Assembly (NCBI GenBank): GCA_021234155.1 | Contig: JAJEKV010000832.1 | Coordinates: 18,865-82,864 of the forward strand | From: Isoetes taiwanensis | Lineage: Eukaryota > Streptophyta > Lycopodiopsida > Isoetales > Isoetaceae | Direction of reading: 5' to 3' | Length of the DNA stretch: 64,000 nt | In this document: piece by piece, positions 43,490 through 55,239 of the stretch | How the letters are laid out: each line of letters begins with the position of its first letter | Position numbering within the stretch: the first letter of the stretch is position 1 | Notes under the pieces: generated by a model | What the model was told of the DNA's origin: nothing | Seen by the model: only the letters and a program-made list of their open reading frames with translations | The model's database searches: none | Made by a program: the position numbers and the translations under genes

Positions 43490-45138
43490 TCCACCAAATA
43501 CGATATTCATAGAAACATCCAATAGTGATGGAAATTCTACATCGACTCCTCTTATGCCACCATCAATATTTATGCCCATATGTTCTTCAACAATACTGGG
43601 CTGTCATCTATCTCTCCGTGACCACTTAACTCTATCTCTAGACCTGGTGCGTTGGTTGTCAACATCAACGTCATCCTCTTCTATAGCATTTTATTCTCTA
43701 AATTTACTTAGAGTTGTGGCATCACGAGGTTCGACTCTACCTCATCTAACATTCCCTCTTCTCTTTATAAGCCTGCCCAAACTCTCTTACTCCTTCCATT
43801 AGCACAACCTGTCATGTGCACATCCAGAACTACCATGCCTACATGATGCGTCAAAGCAATGTGAATCTCTCTCAACTCTAACATCTATCACAGTAGTAGC
43901 TACATCTTCACAAACAATTGGATTTGATTTACCAGCCTGTGTGACTCCCATCATGACTTCTCCATCAATTTTGTCATTGCTATTCACAATAATGTCACTA
44001 AATTTTGCAATCGAGCTCGCTACTTAACATGTCCTGCTTCTTTTCTAAAGCCTAGTCTTCTTTCCTCTCTAGCCCTCCTACACTCATGATTTTGAACACA
44101 TTGCCATGTCGTGAAGAACTTCTTGCTCAATCATCTTATAAACCTTATTTTTAGTTGAGCTTCTCTTCTAAGTAATATTCTTGCTGCTACCCAATTCTGC
44201 CACGAAACCAAAACTTTACCTGACTCGAAATTGAAGTGCAAATTTGCTCGTCATCTCTAGAAATGTACCAGTAGAGATAGTCAAGAACCACAATTACATT
44301 AGCAACCAGAAACCACACTGACATGCTCCATGGTGCTAGACCTCATTATACAGCATACAAAACTTGTACAAGCATACCCCACAAACGAGGATTGCTATCT
44401 ATGGTCTAGATTGAGAAATAACTTCGAAATATGCCCATCCATTAGCTCTCGCTGCCCTACGTCATCCCCCGTGTGAACTAAGGAGGTTTCAGGGGGATTT
44501 TAATTTAAAAGTGTTAACTTAAAAAACATTTGGTCGTTTGGGGCCTTGCGGTAATCGTAGAGATGTCATGTACATACCAATGTATATACGGTGCATTGAG
44601 ATAATGTAGCCTTGAAGACCACTTATAGTTGTTGCCAAAATTTCTATGATATATATTTATAATAAGCAACAAGTAGGATAAAATTTCGGGGGTGCACCTA
44701 ATGTAAAGTCTATATGGCATGCATGCATAGGGTTACAAGAAACTACCCCTTATCACGGAAAGTCGTTAAGAAAATATACCTCATATTTCATATACCCTAC
44801 CATATTTCTTTTTTAATATATATATCATAACATATATATGTTCTTATGTTTGTCCTCCAATCTGACGTTGATCCGAGATCCTACGACTCCATGGGCTTTG
44901 GGGCGTATCCTATATGGCCTGAGTGGCTTGGGAGTTTGTGACCCGATTATATGTAAGCGATCCCACGGTCCAAGGTTGATCGATCGACCGTTAGTCAGAG
45001 ATCCCTCGGCTCATGTTGCTTTTAGATATATCCTACATGATCCCTCTGGTCATTGATCATAATCCTTGGTCCAAGATCCCACGGCTCACATTGCATGCTC
45101 GAGGCCTTGGTATTTTCAACAAATCTTAAGGAAAGGCT
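43490..45138. other. Unannotated AT-rich DNA
   Basis: The frame continuing to 43802 (+) begins inside the terminal repeat and then runs into S/L/P-rich sequence without a domain. I see nothing else. Confidence 0.35.
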
Positions 45139-45219
45139 TTTAAAATTTTTTATGTTATTGGGGATTGAACCACTGGTCATTAACCCCCACCCCCATTCTA
45201 ACCACTAGACCGGGCATTA
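45139..45219 (-). repeat. tRNA-derived SINE head
   Basis: On the minus strand 'gcccggtctagtggttagaat' (A box) is followed by 'cagtggttcaatcccc' (B box), then an AT-rich tail of about 20 bp. The A box resembles plant tRNA-Glu/Asp types. A full SINE body was not defined. Confidence 0.5.
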
Positions 45220-45289
45220 ATTCTATGAATAATTTATGTTTCAAATATACTTAAAGGTAATGTTCTAATTAAGATAAAATAGAATATAA

Positions 45290-45990
45290 CATTCTATAAT
45301 TCAAGAAAGTTCTAGAAAGTTTGAGGCTCTAGAAAGTTCTAAAAAATCTTCTAGAATGTTCTAGAAAGTTCTAGAATTACAAAATGTTTTGGAAATATAA
45401 GAGAATCTAGGGGAAATCTAAGAGAATCCTTCCAAATGTAAGGGAATCTTTGGGAATGTAAGGAAATAGGGAAATACTTCCGGAAAAGTTAAGGATGTTT
45501 TGAAAGTTTGAATGTTCGAAAAGTTCTAGAATGTTATAGAAATTTGTAAAATGTAAGGGAATCTAGGAGAATTAGAGGGAATCTAGGAAATCTCATAAAT
45601 TATAAGAGAATCTAGGAAGATATTTACAAGTCTAAAGGAATCTCTTAAAATCTAGTTGAATCTAGGGGAATCTTCATAATATCTAAGGGAATCTAAAAAG
45701 ATCTTGATGAAATCTTAGAGTTTTTTTAAGATTTTGCAAAGAGCCACAATAGAATGTTCTAAAATGTTTCATAATAAAGGTATACAATATAAATCTTGGA
45801 AAAAATGTTCTAGATACTTTAGGGGGTAAAGGTCTAAAAATAGAAAGTGTTTTAGACATGTTGCTGCATCCAAGATAGATTATTTTGGAAGGTTTTAAAT
45901 GCTCATGGGTAAGCACTTCAATCAAAATAGAAAATTCTAAGAGAATCTAAGGGAATCTTCATGAATGCTAAAGTTGAAGAATATAAGGGA
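45290..45990. repeat. Degenerate short-repeat array (TTCTAGAA and GGGAATCTA phrases)
   Basis: From 45298 to 45375 'ttctagaa' palindromes recur every 10-20 bp. From 45400 to 45700, and again near 45940, 'gggaatctagg' and 'agagaatct' phrases repeat. No fixed period is visible. 'aatgttctagaa' recurs at 45357 and 45805. Confidence 0.65.
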
Positions 45991-48900
45991 ATGCTAAAAT
46001 TGGAATTTGCACTGTTGGAACATGCACCGTAGGGCGTGTTAAATTTCTTGTATATATATACAAGTATTTGTACTATTAGGGAGTATCAAGTCAACTAGTA
46101 GCTTGCTAAGATGTCAAAGTCAACGTAGTGCAAAACCCAATCAAAGCGACAAAGCTCTAATTGTGATCAACACCTGCACAAACTCTGAATCATCCATTTT
46201 GTCAAACTTATAGTCAAACCCCTAGCCATAATGCCAGTCACATATTGTCAATGCTCTCTTGCAAGTCTTTGTTTGTTTCCTATACTTCCCAAAATTTGTC
46301 ATTGGATTGCTCAATATTGGCTTTCATTAAAGTGGTCGCTACATATATTCTTCAACTACCCTAAAAAAAAATATTGCCATAGTATTTGGGATTTGATAAC
46401 CTTGAAATCTTGAAAATGTTAATAGAAGCAAAGAGTTGTTCTTTCCTAAGATAAAGATGGCCCAATTTTTTCGAAACACAGTGACCATGCATTTGCTAAA
46501 GTAAGTACCATGCCCAATAAGGGCCCCAACAAAAGGACCATGCCCAATTAAGGTCGATCAATTGCGGTGTGGCTTTATATTAGATAAGTCAAATTCAATG
46601 TCTTCTTTCATAAAGAAACCTCAACAAGTGTAAAGGTGCAAAATAATTTAACAAATTAATTGACATTGATGGTAAAAAGGTCAGACCATCTAAGTTGAGG
46701 TTGTGCATTGCTAGGAAGCTTAGAGGAAAAAGTGAGTATAACGATTTTACGTCAAAGTCACTGTAGTGGGCAAGCTCAAATTGAATCGTTAAGTTTAATT
46801 TGAATTGCATTTAAAAAGGTCAAGCTACACATAAGAAGTCAAAGTCAAAACCTGGTTGCAAACAACCCTCCATCAACACGGTGATTTTCTTTTACCACAT
46901 AAAAATTTTGCTTGGACTCCTGAACATTAGGTTTCCATAAAGTGGTCACCGTGTACATTCTTCAACTACCATCCACAGTAAAGATCATGGTACTCAAAAC
47001 TAGAAAAAAATTCGAGTTCTTTTCTTCATATCATGCACTGGTCTCTGCCATTTTAGTCATAAAAAATGTGGAACATTGCAAAGGAACTAAAGTTCTATCA
47101 TCCCATGCAAAAGTTTCGGATAAAATTTAGGCCGGTGTAAGGTTGGTCATTATTATTTCTTATATAATATTTTCAACGTCTAACTTAAAGTTTGAACTGA
47201 GAATGTCAAACATGAAGTAGTATCAAAATGCCTAAGCTAGCATATAGATCCATCCTCCAGTCTATATTCTGCCTGGAAGCATATACGGTATGCCTTGTAA
47301 CCTGTAAACGGCTTATTCTCTCATCATAAGGGCGAAACAGGGGCATTTGTATCATCCCCAGATGGTTTTGCAACATGATCCCTACAGATTCAGAGCATTT
47401 CATCCAAACACGATTCTTCTGGATTAAATCCGAATTAGATACAAATTTCTGGCAAATCAGTTGTGGCATTTGTATGGCGCCAAAGCTTGGAAGCCGTATC
47501 TCCTTCATATGCGAGCACAGTTAGCCATGTCGAAACCCTACATGGCCATTGGCCCTAATTTTTTTTAAAAAAAAGGCTACGGTAATATGGCTCTTGCACA
47601 TAAATCAATTTCAATAGAAGATCTTAGAAAATTTCCTAGAGGTCTTATGTTCAACATATTTTATTTTTGTTGAGTGTGCCTTAAGAATATTATGCTTCCA
47701 TGAAATGACTATTTGGCAAAGGAGCAACATACCTTAGAGAATTTATACGATATGAGACACGCTACTGTCCAAACATGCAGAGCCATTTGGATTTGCGAGT
47801 AATTCGTTGCTTTGTTTGCTCCATTGCTTTTCTTATGGACATTGATGAGGATTCTTGCACTTAGAAACTTCTACACTAATGGGTATATATAAACTCGAGA
47901 TTCCTTTGATGATTCATTTTCTTATTCAAACTTCTCGCCTTAACCGATTGGTCTTATTTGCTGACCCTTTCCATGGCTGCATTTTTTTGTTATTTATATT
48001 TACTTATGCTTCACGTTTTGCCGCAAGGTGTTGGTTAATATTATCTCACTGACAGAGCAATTGATCCACTGTGAACAGTGGCTTGTGTTTTTTCCTTATC
48101 TCCTTCGGCGAGAACAATTGATCCATCGCGGAGCGATGGAAAGCGTTTTTCCTTGGAAATCTTTGTATTTGGGTCATTGTAAGTCATCTGCGTGTTGGTT
48201 GGTATTATTCTTGTTAAAATGCTAGTGGTGCATCTAATAGTATATTCTACATGTTAATTTTTCATATAAATATTTGGGTGCTATTATAACTTTCTTGGAT
48301 GCATGAGTTGGAGTAGGGATTTTCAAACGTATGTTTACCAACTCTTAAAATGAGAATTTAAATTACATTCATTTATTTTTATATATTCGTTAATCCTCAA
48401 GTTGTTTTTTGTTGAGCGCAAATTTTAGGCCTTAGTCAGGCAAAACCAGCAAGCTGTGAAGAAAGATCTTTGCACACCTTAGTCACAATCTAGCTCGTAT
48501 TGTTTGAGGTCTGTTTTTGCGTTCCTTTTTCTGGCCAGAACCTATTTTCACCTCTGGGTCAACAATTAAAATGTTGGGATCTGGACATGTTTACCTTCTT
48601 TTTTGATGACGTGGGGATCCATGGAACTACAGGCATATGCCAGGATTTGGCATTCACACTTTTACCTTGATAAATAAACTGGCGAAACGGACCCCTGAAG
48701 TTCCTTTGGATTGCAACCTTTATGAAATGTTACATTTATAAAAGTGGCAAAGCCATTGAATTTTATATGCTTGAGACATCCATAAGGATTCCCTGTCCGT
48801 GATTGAAGACCAACTTGGCTCCCAATGAGATCCCACTTCAAACAGGATAAACCGAGCAAAAGTGCACATCCTCAGAATCCTTCCTCATCTATGTAACCAT

Positions 48901-49236
48901 CATAAAGATTAATAATCAAACAATTTGCTAAGAGGGCAAAACCCAGCTTCTCAAGGCTTATTTGAGTTAAATGGTTTTGCAATGACGTTTCCAGGGACTT
49001 CTTTAGATTTCCATACTGCATGTTAGCTGCAGGTTGAGAAAGACAATTCATGAGCGATTCGATCAATGTATGGGGAACCAAACTGCACATGCTTGTTTTC
49101 CGCCTTTATAATCTCAGATGGCCTCTGAAGCATTGTAAGCATATCTCAGCTCTCTTATTTTAAAAGGAATACAATTCTAAAATGATGGCAGCTTCCGCGG
49201 AACATCTATGAAAGTGGTTCAATTATGAAAGTGGCC
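45991..49236. other. AT-rich DNA without a supportable gene
   Basis: Short frames at 47206-47508 (-), 48662-48859 (-) and 48872-49090 (-) lie on the same strand as, and downstream of, the gyrase-like fragment. They show no gyrase motifs. They could be its introns or 3' flank. Confidence 0.35.
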
Positions 49237-49936
49237 GTAAGAAATCTAACATAACTTTCAAATGCAAGCTCTATCTTCACAGCAAGAGTATCCGTTGAAA
49301 AGATGAAGGGAAGACCTAAGAATATTGCTAGGGACACAAATTTCAGATTCCAACTGTAAATGGGCCAAACATGGCAAAATGCATTTGCTGTTCTAATTTT
49401 ACAGCAGTGTAGAAAGAGAGCCATAACTTGAGCAAGCAAATTCTGTTTCTCAAATATGAGCATGCATTGAAAAGCTCAAAGAATGATCTACCAAAGTCGT
49501 TAGGTGCATATTTTTCAAATTCATTATGTAAACATGTCAAATAAACCAGAATGTTTCTAAATCCAAGGCTTGCTTTCTGGCTGGCAGTAAGAACTTAAAC
49601 ATAACTTTCAAATGCAAACTCTATCTTTGCAGCAAGAGTATCCCATGGAAAGATGAAGGGAAGACCTAAAACATATTGCTAGGCAACACAATTTCCAGAT
49701 TCATATGATAAATGGTCCAAATATGGCAAAACACATTTTCTGTTCTAATTTTACAGCTGCGTAGAAAGAGGCCATAACTTCAGCAAGCAAACTCTGTTTC
49801 TCAAGCATGAGCATGCATTGAAAAGCTGAAAGAATGATCTAAGAAAGTCGCTAGGTACGCATTTTTCAAATTCATTAAGTAAATACGTCAAATAAACCAG
49901 AATGCTTCTAAATTCAAGGCCACTTTTATTATGAAT
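49237..49936. repeat. Tandem duplication, 350-bp period
   Basis: Units start at 49237 and 49587, both with 'gtaagaa' followed by 'ataactttcaaatgcaa'. They stay alignable through 'cattttctgttctaattttacagc' class sequence to 'ataaaccagaatg'. Divergence is about one base in ten by eye. Minus-strand frames in both units (...NEFEK..PnDF..SFF.LFNACS...) are copies of each other and not evidence of a gene. Confidence 0.85.
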
Positions 49937-50347
49937 ATCGCATCCACAGCAAAAAGAGTAACTCAAATTAGAACTTAAATTGGAACATACCTGATTTATT
50001 ATATCTCTCAAGAATGTTGCCAGAGCAAGAAGGTTCTGTTGGAAAACCTAGGGTTAGCAAGAATAAAAATTGAGAATCAAGATAAAAGCTTACCACAAAT
50101 AACCTGCTAGTCTCTAGTGATGGAACAAAAGAGATAATCAAAGTTGGGAAAGCTTTCCTCAATGATCATAGTCTGGGAGGAGAAGTGCCATATCAAAGAA
50201 GTGCGGCTTTTAGTTTGTTTTACAACTTCTTCTCCACTCTCATTATCTGAACCCACAATCATACATATAGGATCCAAAGTGCAAAACTAGGGGCTGCAGA
50301 AGACAACAAATAATGATGGACATCAGCCAGGTAGTATGTTACCGGTA
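49937..50347. other. Probable intron or 3' flank of the gyrase-like fragment
   Basis: No conserved blade motif was found here. The minus-strand frame at 49968-50162 is unrecognised. Confidence 0.3.
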
Positions 50348-50491
50348 GTATGTTACCTGGGATTGTCAAACCTACAACAAACAAAGAAGCAAGCCGGTCT
50401 CCTGCCTGGAATTGTAAAAGTATATTACCTGGGATTGTCAAACCTACAACAAACAAAGAAGCAAGCCGGTCTCCTGCTCGGAATTGTAAAA
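50348..50491 (-). repeat. 72-bp tandem duplication covering a gyrase-like exon and its splice donor
   Basis: Units 50348-50419 and 50420-50491 are nearly identical. On the minus strand each holds an open block ending GDRLASLFVVGLTIPG and then 'caggtaa', a plausible 5' splice site. The two copies differ at four or five bases. Confidence 0.85.
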
Positions 50492-51010
50492 CGAAGAACT
50501 TATTAGCACAGGAACTGTCAAATGAGCTACCATGTAATCAACTATTGGCAAAATATATGCACACCTTGCATCCTATTATGCCAACTTTGTTAAGGTTGTG
50601 TCTAGGAAATGAGTCAACAGGAACACGCTTGCCATATCCATTCTCTTTGAGAAAAAGAAGCCAAGGCTCTATGTTTTCTTCACTTCTAGAAGAGAAACAC
50701 GATTACTTGTTTGAAATGAAATACACTATAAAGGACAACACTAACCTGCTTTCTTTCCCTTAATCTGCTTCCTTGAATGATGGCAGCATTCTTATCACCA
50801 TCTTTTAATTTCATGGCTTTGACTCCTCTTACTGCTCTCCCAAATGACCGAAAATTTGTCACCACATGTACATAAGAAAGATATCTCACCAATATCTTTG
50901 GCCTTGAAACAGATCAAGTTGCACAATTCCCCTTCGTTGACACAAAAAATTTGCAAAGCCATTCCTTGTTGAGACGCGATGGAATAAAGGCTATAGCTGC
51001 AAACATATTG
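50348..51010 (-). pseudogene. DNA gyrase subunit A-like gene fragment (C-terminal blades)
   Basis: Plant GYRA is a nuclear gene for an organellar type II topoisomerase. Reading leftward on the minus strand, IASQQGMAL (about 50985) corresponds to the 'ASQ.GM' strand. NFRSFGRAVRGVKAMKLKDG (about 50790-50850) is the 'R..GR..RG..AM.L..GD' repeat. WLLFLKENGYGKRVPVDSFP plus NLNKVGIIG (about 50590-50680) is the next blade, and FRAGDRLASLFVVGL (about 50440-50490) the following one. The order is that of the GyrA C-terminal domain as I know it. The N-terminal breakage-reunion domain is absent from the window, joints between blocks are poor, and one exon is duplicated, so I call it a fragment or pseudogene. 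A real split gene with diverged exons is not excluded. Confidence 0.65.
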
Positions 51011-52052
51011 AGGGCATGAGGAAAGCTTGAATCAATCTGATAACATTTTCAACCCATATTATCGTTTCCGTTGAAAGGAGATGTGGACCCAACTGTAAAT
51101 ATTCTAAGCTGACGAAACACCGGAAATGAAATAGCAAAAATGTCAACAATATAGAATAAACTATTTTGTCTTGATCTGTGGAAGACAGTCACAGTGAAGT
51201 ACAATAGATTTAGACCTAATCAACAATAGGATGCGGCTTATGTTATCAGATTGATCCAACCTATATCTTCAGTGTAACATTACCTTTTCCACCTCAGTTT
51301 GATACTGATTTGCTTCTACGAACGTTTCTCCATAATGAGTGCAAGAGTTTCTATTCTTTGGCATACATTGTAAGACCATATTTTGCTACTGCGCACATCT
51401 CTGGCATGCACTGCAAATCATGGAAGTACTTGTCATCCACTCCATGTCGTGTCATAACAGAAGCAAGGGGATTTGAAAACATGGGAAGGGCTAACTCAAA
51501 CTCGGTAATTCTTTGTTTCATAGAAATACCATGGAGCATTCATTTAAATAATCAAGCCCAATAGGAGCAGAAAGCCACCATTTTCTGATGCTTCTACAAT
51601 ATTATAATCTGTGAAGGCGGCCTTCCTAGCAATGCATATTGGAAAGGGGGAAATTTGTCAACAGGGAGAATGTTGTTTATGAGGAATAATATCTGCAAAC
51701 CAAGATGGCAGGCATCACTATAGCCATTCATTGTCAAAGAAAAAATGGACGTATATAACTTTTAGGTAATCATCCACACCCAGTAAATGTTGTAATCTAT
51801 CAAACTAAACTGGCTTTTCACAAATAAGAATTCCTAGGAAAGCATCCAATGCCTCGATCTCATTTATCTTCTTAAGGTCGGGCAAAAACAACAGAATCAG
51901 ATCCTTCCAAATAATAGAGGTGTAAAAAAAAATGCAAACCCTGAATAGTTCTTTAGTACGGCAGCCTCAAAATGCACAGCCCAGGCGGCCTTGAAGCAAA
52001 GGCGGAATGCCGAAGATGCAATTTGGGCAGATAGCCGGCTTAGCCAAATCGG
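51011..52052. other. Unannotated region
   Basis: This is upstream of the gyrase-like fragment. I looked on the minus strand for earlier GyrA motifs and found none. The minus-strand frame 51351-51539 looks protein-like but is unrecognised. Confidence 0.35.
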
Positions 52053-52130
52053 CTCTGCATCAAGGGGTAAGGGGTGAGACTCTGCATCAAGGGGTAGGGT
52101 GAGACTCTGCATCAAGGGGGTAGGGTGAGA
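52053..52130. repeat. Three ~26-bp tandem repeats
   Basis: Units 'ctctgcatcaaggggtaggg...gaga' lie at 52053-52079, 52080-52104 and 52105-52130. They differ only in G-run length and one extra base pair. Confidence 0.85.
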
Positions 52131-53629
52131 TGAGATTCGATGGAGAAATCGAATTGGGGCTTTTTGTTGTGGGCCGTCCAAATCTGAGATGGACGGTCCG
52201 GGATGAAATGCCCCACAAGATTAAAAGCCCCAAAAGCGGGTCTGCTTTAAATCGACGATCGAGATAAAATGCCCCCAATTTCAAGGGCGAGATTAAAGCC
52301 CCAAATCAGGGAGCTGCAGGTTGTTATGGCCGTGTCACCCGTCCCGGGCCGTCCATGAGATGGGCCGGGCGAGATCAATCTACACCATCATCCAGACCTC
52401 AATATAATTGTATATATATAGTGATATGAAATTCAAGTAAGAAAAATATCCCCTCCCATATATGGGTTTGGTTTGGTCAAAAAAAATCCCCTCCCTTACA
52501 CTCCTATGTTTTCTCAAGGGTTTTCTTTGAGTGCATCCTCCGAGAAAAAATTTTAAGTCATTTGTGAGGATTTTCATTTTGCATTATTGGAAATCTCTCA
52601 TACAAAGTTGTACAAGAGGCAATCTTAAAGATATGTAATGCATATCATCCTATATTATAAAACTACGGCGTCGGCCCCCTCCATCAATGTTCTTCATATT
52701 GTGCCCGCGTGGCATAGATCTAGACCATTAAAATTGTCCCTAATGAAATGGTGTCCGCCCGATCATTGGCCATTTACACGGTTTTCATTCCAGATAGTTG
52801 AGATTCCGCCCGCGTGGCCTTTTTTTTTTTCATTCCAAAAGGTGCCCACATCTATTCCGGTCCGGATCCACGTGACAAATAATCTTAAATCGCGGGCATG
52901 GAAGGTTTTTCGTAACAGGGGCTCTCAACGCAAAATCGTGAAGAAGGATCTATCCGATTTTAAAATCCATTTGCTCTTTGGTGATGTGATTTCATTCTAT
53001 CATCGGGTGGGTTTGCTTTTTGCCAGGCAAATTTTTAAGTGGATTGATTGATCAATGCTACAAATTTATACCTAACTTTTTATTTTGTGTGGAGGCGTTT
53101 GAGCATCTAGGGTTCTTGTAAGTGATCCATTATATAAAACGTTTCATGCCATTCTAGCTGATCGCATTTTATCGGAGGTCATGCGGATAAAAAGTGGATC
53201 TTCATATGCATTAGACAAGAGGCCATCTCATAATCCCCATATAATTTTGCAAAGAAACATAAGGGGTGAGCTTGAAAAACAACCGGCGGGCGGAAGCCCG
53301 AGGATGTATCATTTAAAAAATTGTAAGTCATCTTTGAAATATGGCTCGAAGTTTTCTTTATATTTTTTTGAAGAGCGTGTTTTACTTCATATTATACACT
53401 CAAAGATTACAAAGTACTTCGGAGTAAAAAATGTCCCTGAAGCATCAATCACTTTTAGATGATCACTCCATATTGGAATTTTAATCTGATCGGGCCAATT
53501 AGGAGATCCGAAAGCAATTATACAAAATTTTCTTACAAATTTCTTTGAAGCAACTTCACCGAGAAGAAATATGCTTATCATAAAAGACCTTTCTTCTCAG
53601 CGCCCGGCTTCCATACACTCCATTATTAG
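52131..53629. other. Unannotated region with one 137-codon frame
   Basis: 52131-52380 is rich in 'gccccaaa' and 'gggccgtcc' phrases and may be repeat-derived. The frame at 52638-53051 (+) has no recognised domain. Confidence 0.35.
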
Positions 53630-54690
53630 CCAAGACTTTGCCATGTGAAATGCAATCCTTTTTAGAAGCAGTCCACTGATTTGGATAAATACCAATCGCG
53701 GCGGGGACCTAAGACTACCGACTCTGCGCACAAATATAAGCAGTGCTCCAATGTTTCAATATAAACATACATTGGGCAAAGTGGGCTTATTCCCGGCTTT
53801 AAAGCGATGAACCATCTCATTAACTCTCAAAGAGAGCGATGAATCACGCCAAAGTAGAACATTTACCTTTGAGGATTATATTTAGACCAAACAAGGTTCG
53901 GATGGATTGCTATTGAGAAGGCAAAGTCGTAAAAGTGCCATTTTGTGAAGGTGATAAAGTACTTGAGGAGGTAAGCAATGTAGCATGAACTTACTAGCTT
54001 CTTGCCTTCTTTAATGCACCTTGAACAAAGTTCCAAAGATCTCTTGTTACCCACCTTCTTAATTCGAGGGAAGAGCACTTGCTACATAAGCCCATATATC
54101 GATATCTTTATCCAACAACCCATATGTCTCTAAACCATTGCCAAGGAGCAATGTCAATACCAAAATACCATTGTTCAATGAAATAATACCTCGCTTTCTC
54201 CTCCACCTCGGCGGGAATGCACATGCATAAATTCTACAACCGGGTGTAGTTGTCCATGAGTATACAAAGGCAACTGATGCAAAAGGGGAAGATGCACGGA
54301 GACAAGCTTCCCAATCAAATGTAATCACTGTTTGGACTACCTTCCAGGCCGAAGCAAGCCTTTCTCAAGATCGAGAGGCATGTGAATAAGCTTTCAATGG
54401 ATATAACAATGCCCAAGGGAGCTCAATTCTCACACCTCGCTTATGAAAAGCCATACACTTCTACCTGGATTGTTTAAGTATAACTTCATACCCGGTGATG
54501 CACAATCGTCTTTCAACAAAGTGAACAATAGCTTAGAAGCTGGGCACCTTACCACAGAAAGAAAGATCCAACATACCAAGTCCTTATATTGTGTTTCCAT
54601 GCGAGAGAAGAAGCAAGATAAATCCGCAACTCCACATAGAGCATGGCATGAATGAGAGCCTTTATATTTTGAGCCCGTTACATGCATTGG
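53630..54690 (-). pseudogene. Probable LINE reverse-transcriptase remnants
   Basis: On the minus strand near 53690-53850, across frames, 'VHRFKAGNKPTLPNVCLYC' then 'ETLEHCLYLCAESV' fits the zinc-binding C-x2-C...EH..x..C end found in plant LINE polyproteins. Further upstream on that strand, near 54430-54500, SPGMKLYLNNPGRS resembles the 'SGLKIN..KS' block of LINE reverse transcriptase. No frame is intact. The assignment rests on short motifs. Confidence 0.4.
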
Positions 54691-54798
54691 ATTCTTTAAG
54701 CACCGTGGATCTGCAACATCGAGGTTTAATTTCTATATTTTCATGGCTATCAGTTTATTATAGCATTTGATTTGGGCTTTGAATTTTGGAGCAAGGTG

Positions 54799-55239
54799 TG
54801 TTGGAATGTTGGAGAATGTGTAATGGACACACATGAAGAATATTTCCGGTGGAGGTCGCAGAAAGCCCATCAAAGGGCGGTAGCTCATTGGTAAAGTACT
54901 TGGCTTGCAAGCAAGAGGGTCTTGGGTTCTTGGTCATGCTGGAAAGCCCAACTCTCGCAGATGGTGGAGTTGCACGAGGAGGAGGGAGCTTGCTTGGCGA
55001 TGGAAAGCCCAACCCGGGCGATGATGGAGTTGCTCGAGGAGGAATATGGATTGTGGTGATAGGAATGGATTGGTATGCCCATTAAGGAGAATGTTGGAAT
55101 GTTGGAGAATGTGTAATGGGCACACATGAAGAATGACTCAGTGGAGGAGTGTCGAAAGTCTATCAAAGGGCCGGTAGCTCAGTGGTAGAGTACTTGGCTT
55201 GCAAGCAAGGGGTCTTGGATTCGATCCCTAGCCTATCCA
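54799..55239 (+). repeat. Two tRNA-bearing units, 293 bp apart
   Basis: Units start 'tgttggaatgttggagaatg' at 54799 and 55092. Each runs through 'cacacatgaagaat' into a tRNA-like sequence ('ggtagctca.tggta.agtacttggc'). The first unit continues with two 'ggaaagcccaac...gatgatggagttgc' sub-repeats before the second begins. Confidence 0.8.
55168..55239 (+). tRNA. tRNA-Ala-like sequence (anticodon TGC), possibly a pseudogene or SINE head
   Basis: The 72-base stretch has a good A box (tagctcagtgg), B box (ggattcgatcc) and an anticodon loop CTTGCAA with TGC in place. The D-stem GCTC/GAGT fits. The acceptor stem GGGCCGG/CCTATCC has two mismatches and the anticodon and T stems one each. The partial copy at 54875-54911 lacks the B box. 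Weak stems and repetition argue for a tRNA-derived repeat rather than a working gene. Confidence 0.45.

Noticed and set aside
49343-50011. Minus-strand frames at 49343-49540 and 49751-50011 as homologous exons
   Set aside because: They are the two copies of a 350-bp tandem DNA duplication; similarity includes non-coding parts and no domain is present.
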